A DNA stretch of 12,096 nucleotides, taken from assembly GCA_020027805.1 (NCBI GenBank), contig JAHKKQ010000051.1, forward strand, positions 1 to 12,096, given 5' to 3'. The notes under the pieces were generated by a model that was not told the origin of the DNA, did no database searches, and worked only from the letters and a program-made list of their open reading frames with translations. Position numbers and translations under genes: made by a program. Positions within the stretch are counted from its first letter, which is position 1, and every line of letters begins with the position of its first letter. Of the stretch, positions 1 through 7,100 are shown piece after piece. The DNA comes from Candidatus Dadabacteria bacterium (GTDB lineage: Bacteria; Desulfobacterota_D; UBA1144; Nemesobacterales; UBA2774).

Positions 1-419
1 TGAAATTGAACGCGATAAGGGAAGTGCTGAACGGAAAGAGGGTCGTCATCGTGGACGATTCGATTGTGAGGGGGACGACGTCGAGAAAGATTGTGAAGAT
101 GATACGCGCGGCGGGCGCAACGGAAGTGCACATGAGGATAAGCTCACCCCCGACCAAGTTCTCATGTTATTACGGCATAGACACACCGCTCAAGGAAGAG
201 CTGATCGCTAATTCATTGGATATAGACGAGATAAGAAAGTATATAACCTCGGACTCTCTCGGTTATTTAACACTGGAAGGCGTAATGAAGGCTGTAGATG
301 ATACGAAGAAGCTTAACGGCGAGAGCTTCTGCAGCGCCTGCTTCACGGGCAAATATCCCGTCGAGCTCACAGACCTCAAGAAAACCAAGCAGAAACAACT
401 GGGACTTTTCGGGGGATAA
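1..419 (+). CDS. purF: Amidophosphoribosyltransferase, C-terminal part (5' end outside window)
   Basis: PurF makes 5-phosphoribosylamine from PRPP and glutamine, the first committed step of purine synthesis, in the cytoplasm. Only the C-terminal part is here. The frame is open to the left edge (first full codon at 3), so the TTG at 6 is an internal Leu, not a start. The phosphoribosyltransferase PRPP loop VVIVDDSIVRGTT is at nt 42-80. Cys codons lie at 165-167 (in KFSCYYGID), 330-332 and 339-341 (in SFCSACFTGKYP). They match three of the four ligands of the [4Fe-4S] cluster in Bacillus subtilis-type PurF; the fourth, and the N-terminal glutaminase Cys, lie upstream of the window. The protein ends normally at TAA 417-419 with a short basic tail. 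It converges with the minus-strand gene to its right, 42 bp away. Family identity is certain; nothing can be said about its promoter. Confidence 0.97.
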   Translation, partial: KLNAIREVLNGKRVVIVDDSIVRGTTSRKIVKMIRAAGATEVHMRISSPPTKFSCYYGIDTPLKEELIANSLDIDEIRKYITSDSLGYLTLEGVMKAVDDTKKLNGESFCSACFTGKYPVELTDLKKTKQKQLGLFGG

Positions 420-461
420 TCCGTCCTTAGCCCGTTCCCGAACAAAATTACTAATATGAAC

Positions 462-1208
462 TTACGTCTTAAATATCGGCCTGAATTCATGGAGGTCTAT
501 AGACACGAGCGTCGGCCAGAGCAGATACCTCGCCCCGTAGAGATGCGGCGTCACACGTCTCCTCACAGGTACTTTGAAGCCGTTGAATTCTTTATAATCC
601 TCGCAGACATGAGTTGCATGCGCCCACCCGCCTACAACTTCAGCCGTATAATCGAGACGCCTGAGGAGTCTGTCTTCGTCGAAATAGAATATTTGGCTCT
701 TGCAGTGAGTTGGAATATTGTCCGCGAAAGTCACTTCCAGAATCGTCCATGTGTCCGGGATGCCGTTCATACGCTCTCTGACTTTGAACCTGAAACCGTC
801 CAGGAGGAAGATGAAAGGCGTGAGCAGGTAGTTCCATTCGGCGTAGCTTCCGAAATATACGAAGTCGAGCTCGTCCCAGTAAAATAATCGCCTTATATCC
901 CCGAACGCAGCCCTCGGATTCGTGCGGCTCTCAGATACGTTCCCGTCGGAGTCGAATATCCTCACCTCTCTCCCACCCAGGAATTCCGTCCTATAACCGG
1001 GACTCGGAAAGTCGAAAGATTCGAACCGAGGCTCATCTGCGTATGCCCTGACGCGGACCCGGTTTTGCGGAGGCCGTCTTTTAGCGGTGAATAAGAATCC
1101 CGAAGCGGAGATAACAGCCTCAACGGCCTCAATAGAGTTCCAGAGACGGACGCCCCCGTGGGCTTCTATTATTTCATTAAGGATTTCTGGACGAGAGTTG
1201 CCGGACAA
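462..1208 (-). CDS. Uncharacterised 248-aa protein, possibly of a LolA-like beta-rich fold
   Basis: Function unknown. The start is TTG at 1206-1208, chosen because AGGGAG sits 9 nt upstream (1218-1223) and an in-frame TAA (1224-1226) closes the frame just before it. No signal peptide, lipobox or clear membrane helix is seen, so it is probably cytoplasmic. Landmarks: an N-terminal helix with EAHGGVRLWNSI (15-26); a likely beta-strand body with many Phe, Tyr and Arg; WDELDFVYFGSYAEWNYLLT (111-130); PTHCKSQIFYFDEDRLLRR (166-184); then DYTAEVVGGW (186-195). The layout, with an N-terminal HGG...W segment and alternating strands, recalls uncharacterised bacterial proteins of about 250 aa that I know only as hypotheticals, and loosely the LolA/LppX fold; this is from memory and unproven. 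It lies downstream of valS on the same strand, 118 bp away, but has its own predicted promoter. That it is a real gene is supported by promoter, RBS and coherent protein sequence. The opposite-strand frame at 456-887 is a shadow. Confidence 0.85.
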   Translation of the reverse strand: MSGNSRPEILNEIIEAHGGVRLWNSIEAVEAVISASGFLFTAKRRPPQNRVRVRAYADEPRFESFDFPSPGYRTEFLGGREVRIFDSDGNVSESRTNPRAAFGDIRRLFYWDELDFVYFGSYAEWNYLLTPFIFLLDGFRFKVRERMNGIPDTWTILEVTFADNIPTHCKSQIFYFDEDRLLRRLDYTAEVVGGWAHATHVCEDYKEFNGFKVPVRRRVTPHLYGARYLLWPTLVSIDLHEFRPIFKT

Positions 1209-1217
1209 GACAATCCG

Positions 1218-1223
1218 CTCCCT
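1218..1223 (-). promoter_or_regulatory. Ribosome-binding site fixing a TTG start
   Basis: On the minus strand AGGGAG lies 9 nt before the TTG at 1206-1208. No ATG or GTG is available between it and the upstream in-frame stop at 1224-1226, so this site decides the unusual TTG start of the uncharacterised gene. An ATT codon at 1212-1214 is the only other conceivable initiator and is much less likely. Confidence 0.65.
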
Positions 1224-1228
1224 TTATT

Positions 1229-1259
1229 CCCGGAGTAACCATATTATGTATTCTCCGGG
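1229..1259. repeat. 7-bp inverted repeat bracketing the -10 element
   Basis: CCCGGAG (1229-1235) and CTCCGGG (1253-1259) are perfect inverted copies separated by 17 bp. The gap holds the predicted -10 of the promoter for the uncharacterised gene; one arm is in the -35/-10 spacer and the other covers the expected transcription start. A dimeric repressor bound here would block the promoter, so it is a candidate operator. As RNA it would be a 7-bp stem with a 17-nt loop and no U-run, which does not look like a terminator. The arms are short, so chance cannot be excluded. Confidence 0.4.
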
Positions 1260-1272
1260 GATCTGCCGTCAA
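1243..1272 (-). promoter_or_regulatory. Predicted sigma70-type promoter of the uncharacterised gene
   Basis: On the minus strand TTGACG (1267-1272, five of six matches to the -35 consensus) is followed after 18 bp by CATAAT (1243-1248, five of six matches to the -10 consensus). Transcription would begin near 1236, giving a leader of roughly 28 nt that contains the AGGGAG ribosome-binding site. The flanks are AT-rich. This is the clearest promoter-like element in the intergenic parts of the window. It is a sequence match only; an overlapping TACATA with a 16-bp spacer is an alternative -10. Confidence 0.6.
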
Positions 1273-1326
1273 ATTCAAATTTAATGAGGAAGAAAATCGG
1301 ACAGCTTACAGAATGCAGAAAAAACA

Positions 1327-4035
1327 TTAAGCGATCTCTCTCAGCTTACTGAGCACGTCTTCCATCTTCTTTATCTGGAATGAGAGCTCCTCGAATATTT
1401 CGCGCTCTTTTTTGACGATCTCCTCGGGCGCGCGTTCGAGGAATTCCGGGTTGGACAGTTTCTTTTCGGTGCGTTCCAATTCCTTTGATATCTTGCCGAT
1501 CTCTTTTTTTATCCTCTCGGTCTCTTTCCCGACATCTATGAGTCCTTCGACGGGGAGGAATATCTCGACCCCCGGGATTACGTGGGCGATCGCCTTTTTC
1601 GGCTTATCTTTCTTTGCGATCTCGAGTCCGGAAAGAGAGGCCAGGCTGAGGATAAAACCCTCGTTGTCCTCTATCTGCTTCCGGGCTTGTTTGGTTTCAG
1701 GGAGGAGTACGACGCTCACTTTTTCAGACGGGTGTAGCCCGATCACGGCCCGGAGGTTCCTTACGCCGACGACTATCTCTTTCATCAGCTCGACCTCATC
1801 ATGCTCGTCCCGGTAAATCTCTTTCACGTCGTATTCGGGGAACGAGCTGACGACTATACTCTCCGCCAGGCCACCGTCGACAGCGCTCAATCCGATGCCG
1901 AACCCGCGGAGCCTCTGATAAAGCTCCTCCGATATGAAGGGTGCTATCGGATGAAGCAATTGGAGCGCGGTCTTGAGCACGCGTACGAGGACGCCCTTCG
2001 TCCTCTGCTTACCTTTCGGGTCGTCCCCGTAGAGGACGGGCTTTACGGACTCGATATACCAGTCGCAGTACTCGGACCAGAAGAACCTGTATATCACACC
2101 TGCCGCCTTGTCGAATTCGTAACGTTCGAAGGAATCGCCTACCTCTTTCACGGTCTCGCTCAGCTTCGTAAGTATCCATTTATCGTAGGTCGAGAGCCCG
2201 TCCTTCGTTGTCTCAGCCCCTGCGTCATAATCCCCGAGGTTCATAAAGAGAAACCGCGACGCGTTCCAGATTTTATTTATGAAATTCCTGTAGCCCTGAA
2301 TGACGGGCATGGAGAGCTTTATGTCCCTCCCCTGTGTGGCGAGCGCTGTCAGGCTGAACCTGAGCGCGTCGGCCCCGTTTTCTTCTATGACGTCGAGAGG
2401 GTCTATGACATTCCCACTCGTCTTGCTCATCTTATGACCCTTCTCGTCCCTTATGAGCCCGTGTATGTAAACGTCCCTGAACGGGACCTCGTCCATGAAC
2501 TTGAGCCCCTGCATTATCATGCGCGCGACCCAGAAAAAGATGATGTCGAACCCCGTGACTAAAACGCTCGTCGGATAGTACTTCTCAAGCTCTGGTGTCC
2601 GCTCGGGCCAGCCGAGGGTCGAAAACGGCCAGAGCCCGGATGAGAACCACGTATCGAGAACGTCGGGGTCCCGTCTAAGCTCAGTTTCTTTCCCATAATG
2701 TTTCTTAGCCGCGCCGTAGGCTTCTTCTTCCGTCATCGCGACGAATATCTCCCCGTCGGGCCCATACCATGCCGGAATCTGATGCCCCCACCATAGCTGG
2801 CGGGATATGCACCAGGGCTCTATATTCCTGAGCCATTCGAAGTAAGTGCTCTCCCAGTATTTCGGGACGAACCTGATCCGCCCTTCCTCGACGGCCTTAA
2901 TTGCGGGCGTAGCGAGCGTCGCTGCGTCCACGTACCACTGGTCCGTGAGCCAGGGCTCGACCACGACGCCCGACCTGTCCCCGTAGGGGACCGTATGCCG
3001 CGTATCTTCTATCTTATCGAGGAGCCCCTGCGCTTCCATGTCCTCTATCACGAGCCTTCTCGCCTCGAACCTGTCGAGCCCCCTGTATTTCGGGGGGACG
3101 CTGTCATTCAGGTGAGCGGTTCCGTCGAATATGTTTATCATCGGGAGGCCGTGTCTCCGCCCGACCTCGAAGTCGTTGAAATCGTGGGCGGGCGTGATCT
3201 TGACCGCCCCCGTGCCCTTTTCGGGGTCGCTGTATTCGTCTGCGATTATCGGTATGGGGCGGTCCGCGAGGGGGAGCGCCGCATTCTTTCCGACGAGGTG
3301 TTTATACCGATGGTCTTCGGGGTGCACCGCGACGGCCGTGTCGCCGAGCATGGTTTCCGGCCTCGTTGTGGCGACGGTTATGAATTCGTCACTACTCCCC
3401 TCGATCGGGTATTTGAAGTGCCAGAAGTGCCCCGAGACCTCCCGCTGGTCGACTTCGAGATCGGAGATCGCCGTGCAAAGCTTGGGGTCCCAGTTGACGA
3501 GCCTCTTGTCCTTGTAGATGAGCTTCTCGCTGTAGAGGTCGACGAAGACCTTCCTCACCGCGTGGGACAACCCCTCGTCCATCGTGAAGCGCTCCATATC
3601 CCAATCGGGGAGCGCTCCCAGGCGCCTTAGCTGGCGTGTAATTGTATCGCCCGATTCCTGCTTCCACTGCCAGACCCGCTCGACGAACTTATCTCTCCCC
3701 ATCCGCGCTCTCGACGCGCCTTCCTTCTCGAGCTCGCGCTCTACCATCATCTGCGTCGCGATACCCGCATGGTCGGTGCCCGGGACCCAGAGGGCGTCAA
3801 AACCCTTCATCCTCTTCCACCGGATGAGGATGTCCTGGAGCGTGTTGTTGAGCGCGTGTCCGATATGAAGGGACCCCGTAACGTTCGGAGGGGGGATTAC
3901 GATTGAATAAGACGGCTTCTTGCCGGAAGGCGATGATTTATAATAGTCCTTTTCGATCCAATAGGCGTACCACTTCTCTTCAACCTTTTTTGGATCGTAG
4001 ACCTTATCCATCTGGGTTTTATTATCGTCGGGCAT
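1327..4035 (-). CDS. valS: Valine--tRNA ligase (ValRS), class Ia
   Basis: ValRS charges tRNA-Val with valine in the cytoplasm and hydrolyses mischarged Thr-tRNA. The 902-aa product has the full family layout: the HIGH signature at residues 57-60 (nt 3856-3867) preceded by PPPNVTGSL; the CP1 editing domain, with TTRPETMLGDTAV near 223-235 and GTGAVKITPAHDFNDFE near 274-290; the second catalytic signature as KMSKT (535-539, nt 2419-2433), a tolerated variant of KMSKS; the anticodon-binding helical domain from about 600; and a C-terminal charged coiled coil (about 835-900) typical of ValRS. Length is normal. The ATG at 4033-4035 is the only upstream-most choice, because an in-frame TAA lies two codons before it (4042-4044), yet no Shine-Dalgarno sequence is visible. 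The gene lies 81 bp after rpoC on the same strand, beyond a strong hairpin. I see no T-box-like leader; the gap is too short for one. Confidence 0.98.
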   Translation of the reverse strand: MPDDNKTQMDKVYDPKKVEEKWYAYWIEKDYYKSSPSGKKPSYSIVIPPPNVTGSLHIGHALNNTLQDILIRWKRMKGFDALWVPGTDHAGIATQMMVERELEKEGASRARMGRDKFVERVWQWKQESGDTITRQLRRLGALPDWDMERFTMDEGLSHAVRKVFVDLYSEKLIYKDKRLVNWDPKLCTAISDLEVDQREVSGHFWHFKYPIEGSSDEFITVATTRPETMLGDTAVAVHPEDHRYKHLVGKNAALPLADRPIPIIADEYSDPEKGTGAVKITPAHDFNDFEVGRRHGLPMINIFDGTAHLNDSVPPKYRGLDRFEARRLVIEDMEAQGLLDKIEDTRHTVPYGDRSGVVVEPWLTDQWYVDAATLATPAIKAVEEGRIRFVPKYWESTYFEWLRNIEPWCISRQLWWGHQIPAWYGPDGEIFVAMTEEEAYGAAKKHYGKETELRRDPDVLDTWFSSGLWPFSTLGWPERTPELEKYYPTSVLVTGFDIIFFWVARMIMQGLKFMDEVPFRDVYIHGLIRDEKGHKMSKTSGNVIDPLDVIEENGADALRFSLTALATQGRDIKLSMPVIQGYRNFINKIWNASRFLFMNLGDYDAGAETTKDGLSTYDKWILTKLSETVKEVGDSFERYEFDKAAGVIYRFFWSEYCDWYIESVKPVLYGDDPKGKQRTKGVLVRVLKTALQLLHPIAPFISEELYQRLRGFGIGLSAVDGGLAESIVVSSFPEYDVKEIYRDEHDEVELMKEIVVGVRNLRAVIGLHPSEKVSVVLLPETKQARKQIEDNEGFILSLASLSGLEIAKKDKPKKAIAHVIPGVEIFLPVEGLIDVGKETERIKKEIGKISKELERTEKKLSNPEFLERAPEEIVKKEREIFEELSFQIKKMEDVLSKLREIA

Positions 4036-4066
4036 GCTGAATTACTGATTGAAAGAATCGAGATCA

Positions 4067-4099
4067 CGGGTTCGGGGGCCTCACAGTCCCCCGAACCCG
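4067..4099 (-). terminator. Strong GC-rich hairpin between rpoC and valS; terminator or attenuator
   Basis: A perfect 12-bp stem (4067-4078 with 4088-4099, core GGGTTCGGGGG / CCCCCGAACCC) closes a 9-nt loop, starting 17 nt after the rpoC stop. Its place suggests the end of the rpoBC transcript. However, in the rpoC-to-valS direction the bases after the stem (TGATCTCGATTC) do not form a U-tract, so it fits intrinsic termination poorly. The stretch on the opposite side, read as plus strand, is CTTATTTTC. It could act as a partial terminator, an RNA-stabilising 3' end or a processing site that lowers valS expression relative to rpoBC. Confidence 0.6.
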
Positions 4100-4116
4100 G
4101 CTTATTTTCGCAATGT

Positions 4117-7100
4117 TTATTCTTCGTCCGCTGAAGCGGCCGCGGGTATGGGCACTTCGAGAACGGGCACTTCGACGTCTATGTTCCTGTAAATCGGGAG
4201 TCCGGTTCCTGCCGGTATCAGCCTTCCCATGATGACGTTTTCCTTTAGGCCCCTCAGGTGGTCTTCCTTGCCCTCGCAGGCAGCCTCCGTGAGAACCCTT
4301 GTCGTCTCCTGGAATGAAGCTGCGGAGAGCCAGCTGTCCGTGCTGAGCGAAGCCCTGGTTATTCCCAGGAGCAGCGGTTCCGCCGACGCGGGCCTTCCGC
4401 CCTGCGCGACTACCCTCTCGTTCTCCTCGAAGAATATGTGCTTCTCGATGGCCTCACCGACGAGCAGGATGGTGTCGCCCGGGTCTTTAATCCTTACCCG
4501 CTTAAGCATCTGCCTCACGATGGCCTCGATGTGCTTATCGTTTATCTTTACGCCCTGGAGCCTGTAGACCTCCTGGATCTCGTCGACCAGGTATCTGGTA
4601 AGCGCCCTCTCGCCGCGTATCCTCAGTATGTCGTGCGGGTTGACGGAGCCGTCTACCAGCTGGTCTCCCGAGGTGACCTGCTCGCCTTCCCTGACCAGTA
4701 CGTGTTTTCCCCTCGGGACGAGGTATTCCTTGGGCTCGCCGATCTCGGGCGTTACGACCACCCTTCTCTTACCCTTGAGGTCCTTTCCGTAGCTGACGAT
4801 ACCGTCGATCTCCGTAACGACCGCAGGGTCCTTGGGCATTCTCGCTTCGAAGAGCTCGGCAACCCTGGGGAGCCCTCCCGTGATGTCTTTCGTTTTCGCG
4901 GTCGCTCTCGCTATCTTCGCGACTATTCCGCCCGCGCCGACTTCGTCGCCTTCGTTCACTTCGATAATCGCCCCGATCGGAAGCGAGTACTGGATGCTCT
5001 TGCCGTCCTCGGTCGTGATTACAAGACCGGGGTGGAGATCGAGGTTCTTGGATTCTATGACTACTTTCTTATAAATACCCGTAACTTCGTCTACCTGTTC
5101 TTTTAGTGTAATTCCCTGCTCGAGGTCTACAAAACCGACCTTGCCTTCGAATTCCGAGATGAACGGGGTCGTGTAAGGATCCCACTCCGCAAGGAGTCTC
5201 CCTTCCTTAACCTTCTCGCCGTCGTTTATCCTCACCCTGGCTCCGAGCGCGAGGGGATAACGCTCCCTCTCGTAGCCCTTATCGTCGACGATGACGAGCG
5301 TCCCGGTACGGTTGATCACTACCTGGCTTCCGTCCTTGCTCTTTACCGTCCTCACGGTGTTGAACTTGACCGTGCCTTCGTGCGTGGACTCGAGCGTGCT
5401 TTCCGCGGCCCTCTGGCTCGCGGCGCCGCCGATGTGGAACGTTCTCATCGTGAGCTGGGTTCCCGGCTCACCGATCGACTGGGCGGCTATGATCCCGACC
5501 GCCTCCCCTATATTGACGAGCTTACCCGTCGCAAGGTTCCTGCCGTAACAGAGTACGCACACGCCTATTCGTGTCTCGCAGGTCAGTACCGACCGTATTC
5601 TTGCCTCCGTGATGCTGCCGGTCTCGTCTATCTTGCCCGCAGCCTGTTCATCGATCTCTTTGTTAGCCGCAACAATTACTTCCCCGCTTACGGGGTCTAT
5701 GATATCTTCGACGGTTACCCTTCCGAGCACCCTTTCGCCGACCCTTTCTATGATCTCTCCGCCCTCGACGAGGTCGCTGACCGTGATGCCTTCGACCGTA
5801 GAGCAGTCGAACTCTTTTATCATCACGTCCTGCGCGACGTCGATGAGCCTCCTCGTCAGGTAACCGGCGTTCGCGGTCTTAAGCGCGGTGTCGGCAAGAC
5901 CCTTCCTCGCGCCGTGCGTCGAAATGAAGTATTGAAGGACCGTCAGCCCCTCGCGGAAGTTCGACGTGATCGGCGTCTCTATGATTTCCCCCGAGGGTTT
6001 CGCCATCAGTCCCCTCATGCCCGCGAGCTGGCGGACCTGTGTCTGGCTGCCCCTCGCTCCGGAATCTATCATCATGTATATGGGGTTGGAGCTCGTCCCT
6101 CTCTTTACGTTCCCTTCTTTGTCGGTAACCTCTTCGTACGAAATATCCCTCATCATTTCCTGGGCGACTTCGTCGCTCGTACGCGCCCAGATGTCTATAA
6201 CCTTGTTGTACCTTTCCCCGTCGGTGATAAGACCCTGAGAATACTGGTTCTGAACCTTGACCACCTCGTCCTGCGCCTTCTGGAGAAGCTCTTTCTTTTT
6301 AAGAGGGATTTTCATGTCGTCGATCGATATGGAAATCCCCGCCTTGGTCGAATACTTGAACCCGAGCGTCCTCATCCTGTCGGCGAGTATCACAGTGTTT
6401 TTGCCGCCCGCCATCCTGAAGCAGGTGTCGACGAGCTCTTCTATGGCCCTTTTCGTCATAACCTTGTTCACAAGCTCGAAGGGTATGTCCTTGGGCATGA
6501 TATCGTAGAGGAGCACGCGTCCGGCCGTGGTCTCGTAAATCTTTCCGCTTACGCGGACCTTTATTTTCGCGTGTATGCCGATTTCCCCGGAATCGTAAGC
6601 CATCTGGACTTCGTCGATGCTGGAGAAAATCTTGCCGTCCCCCTTGTCGTAAGCCATGTCCCTCGTCATGTAGTAGATGCCGAGCACGATGTCCTGCGTC
6701 GGCAGAATGATCGGTTTCCCGTGCGCCGGCGACAGGATGTTATTGGTCGACATGACGAGCGTCCTGCACTCGGTCTGTGCCTCGATTGACAGCGGGACAT
6801 GAACGGCCATCTGGTCGCCGTCGAAGTCCGCGTTGTAGGCGGGGCAAACGAGCGGATGGATCTGAATGGCCTTATCCTCGATGAGTATGGGCTCGAACGC
6901 CTGGATGCTCAGGCGGTGGAGTGTAGGAGCGCGGTTGAGTAGAACCGGGTGCTCCTTGATCACCTCGTCGAGGGCGTCCCAAACTATCGGAGCCTCCTGC
7001 TCTACGAGTTTCTTGGCAATCTTTATCGTCGCGGCAGCTCCCCATTTTTCGAGCTTATGATAGATGAAGGGTCTGAACAGCTCGAGGCCCATCTGCTTTG

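Noticed and set aside
456..887. Plus-strand open frame of 143 codons opposite the uncharacterised gene
   Set aside because: The minus-strand frame is longer, has a promoter and ribosome-binding site, and gives a protein with coherent motifs. The plus-strand frame overlaps it completely and has no such support.
1319..1347. Possible intrinsic terminator at the end of valS (U6 after the stop, weak stem AAGC/GCTT)
   Set aside because: The stem has only 4-6 bp with a bulge and overlaps the stop codon, and a 4-nt gap separates it from the U-run. Another 5-bp stem (1340-1353) is 15 nt away from the U-run. Neither is convincing.
2419..2433. KMSKT in place of KMSKS in ValRS as a possible defect
   Set aside because: The last position of this signature tolerates Thr in functional class I synthetases, and the remaining motifs and length are normal.
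4150..4175. Direct repeat GGGCACTTCGA twice in the 3' end of rpoC, 15 bp apart
   Set aside because: It encodes the repeated peptide EVPVL/EVPIP in the variable C-terminal tail of RpoC; coding similarity explains it without a regulatory role.
5380..6789. Plus-strand open frame of 469 codons opposite rpoC
   Set aside because: It lies wholly antisense to an intact, highly conserved rpoC. Its translation is rich in Arg, Asp, Val and Leu without recognisable motifs, as expected from the complement of a codon-biased gene, and no promoter or ribosome-binding site was seen.
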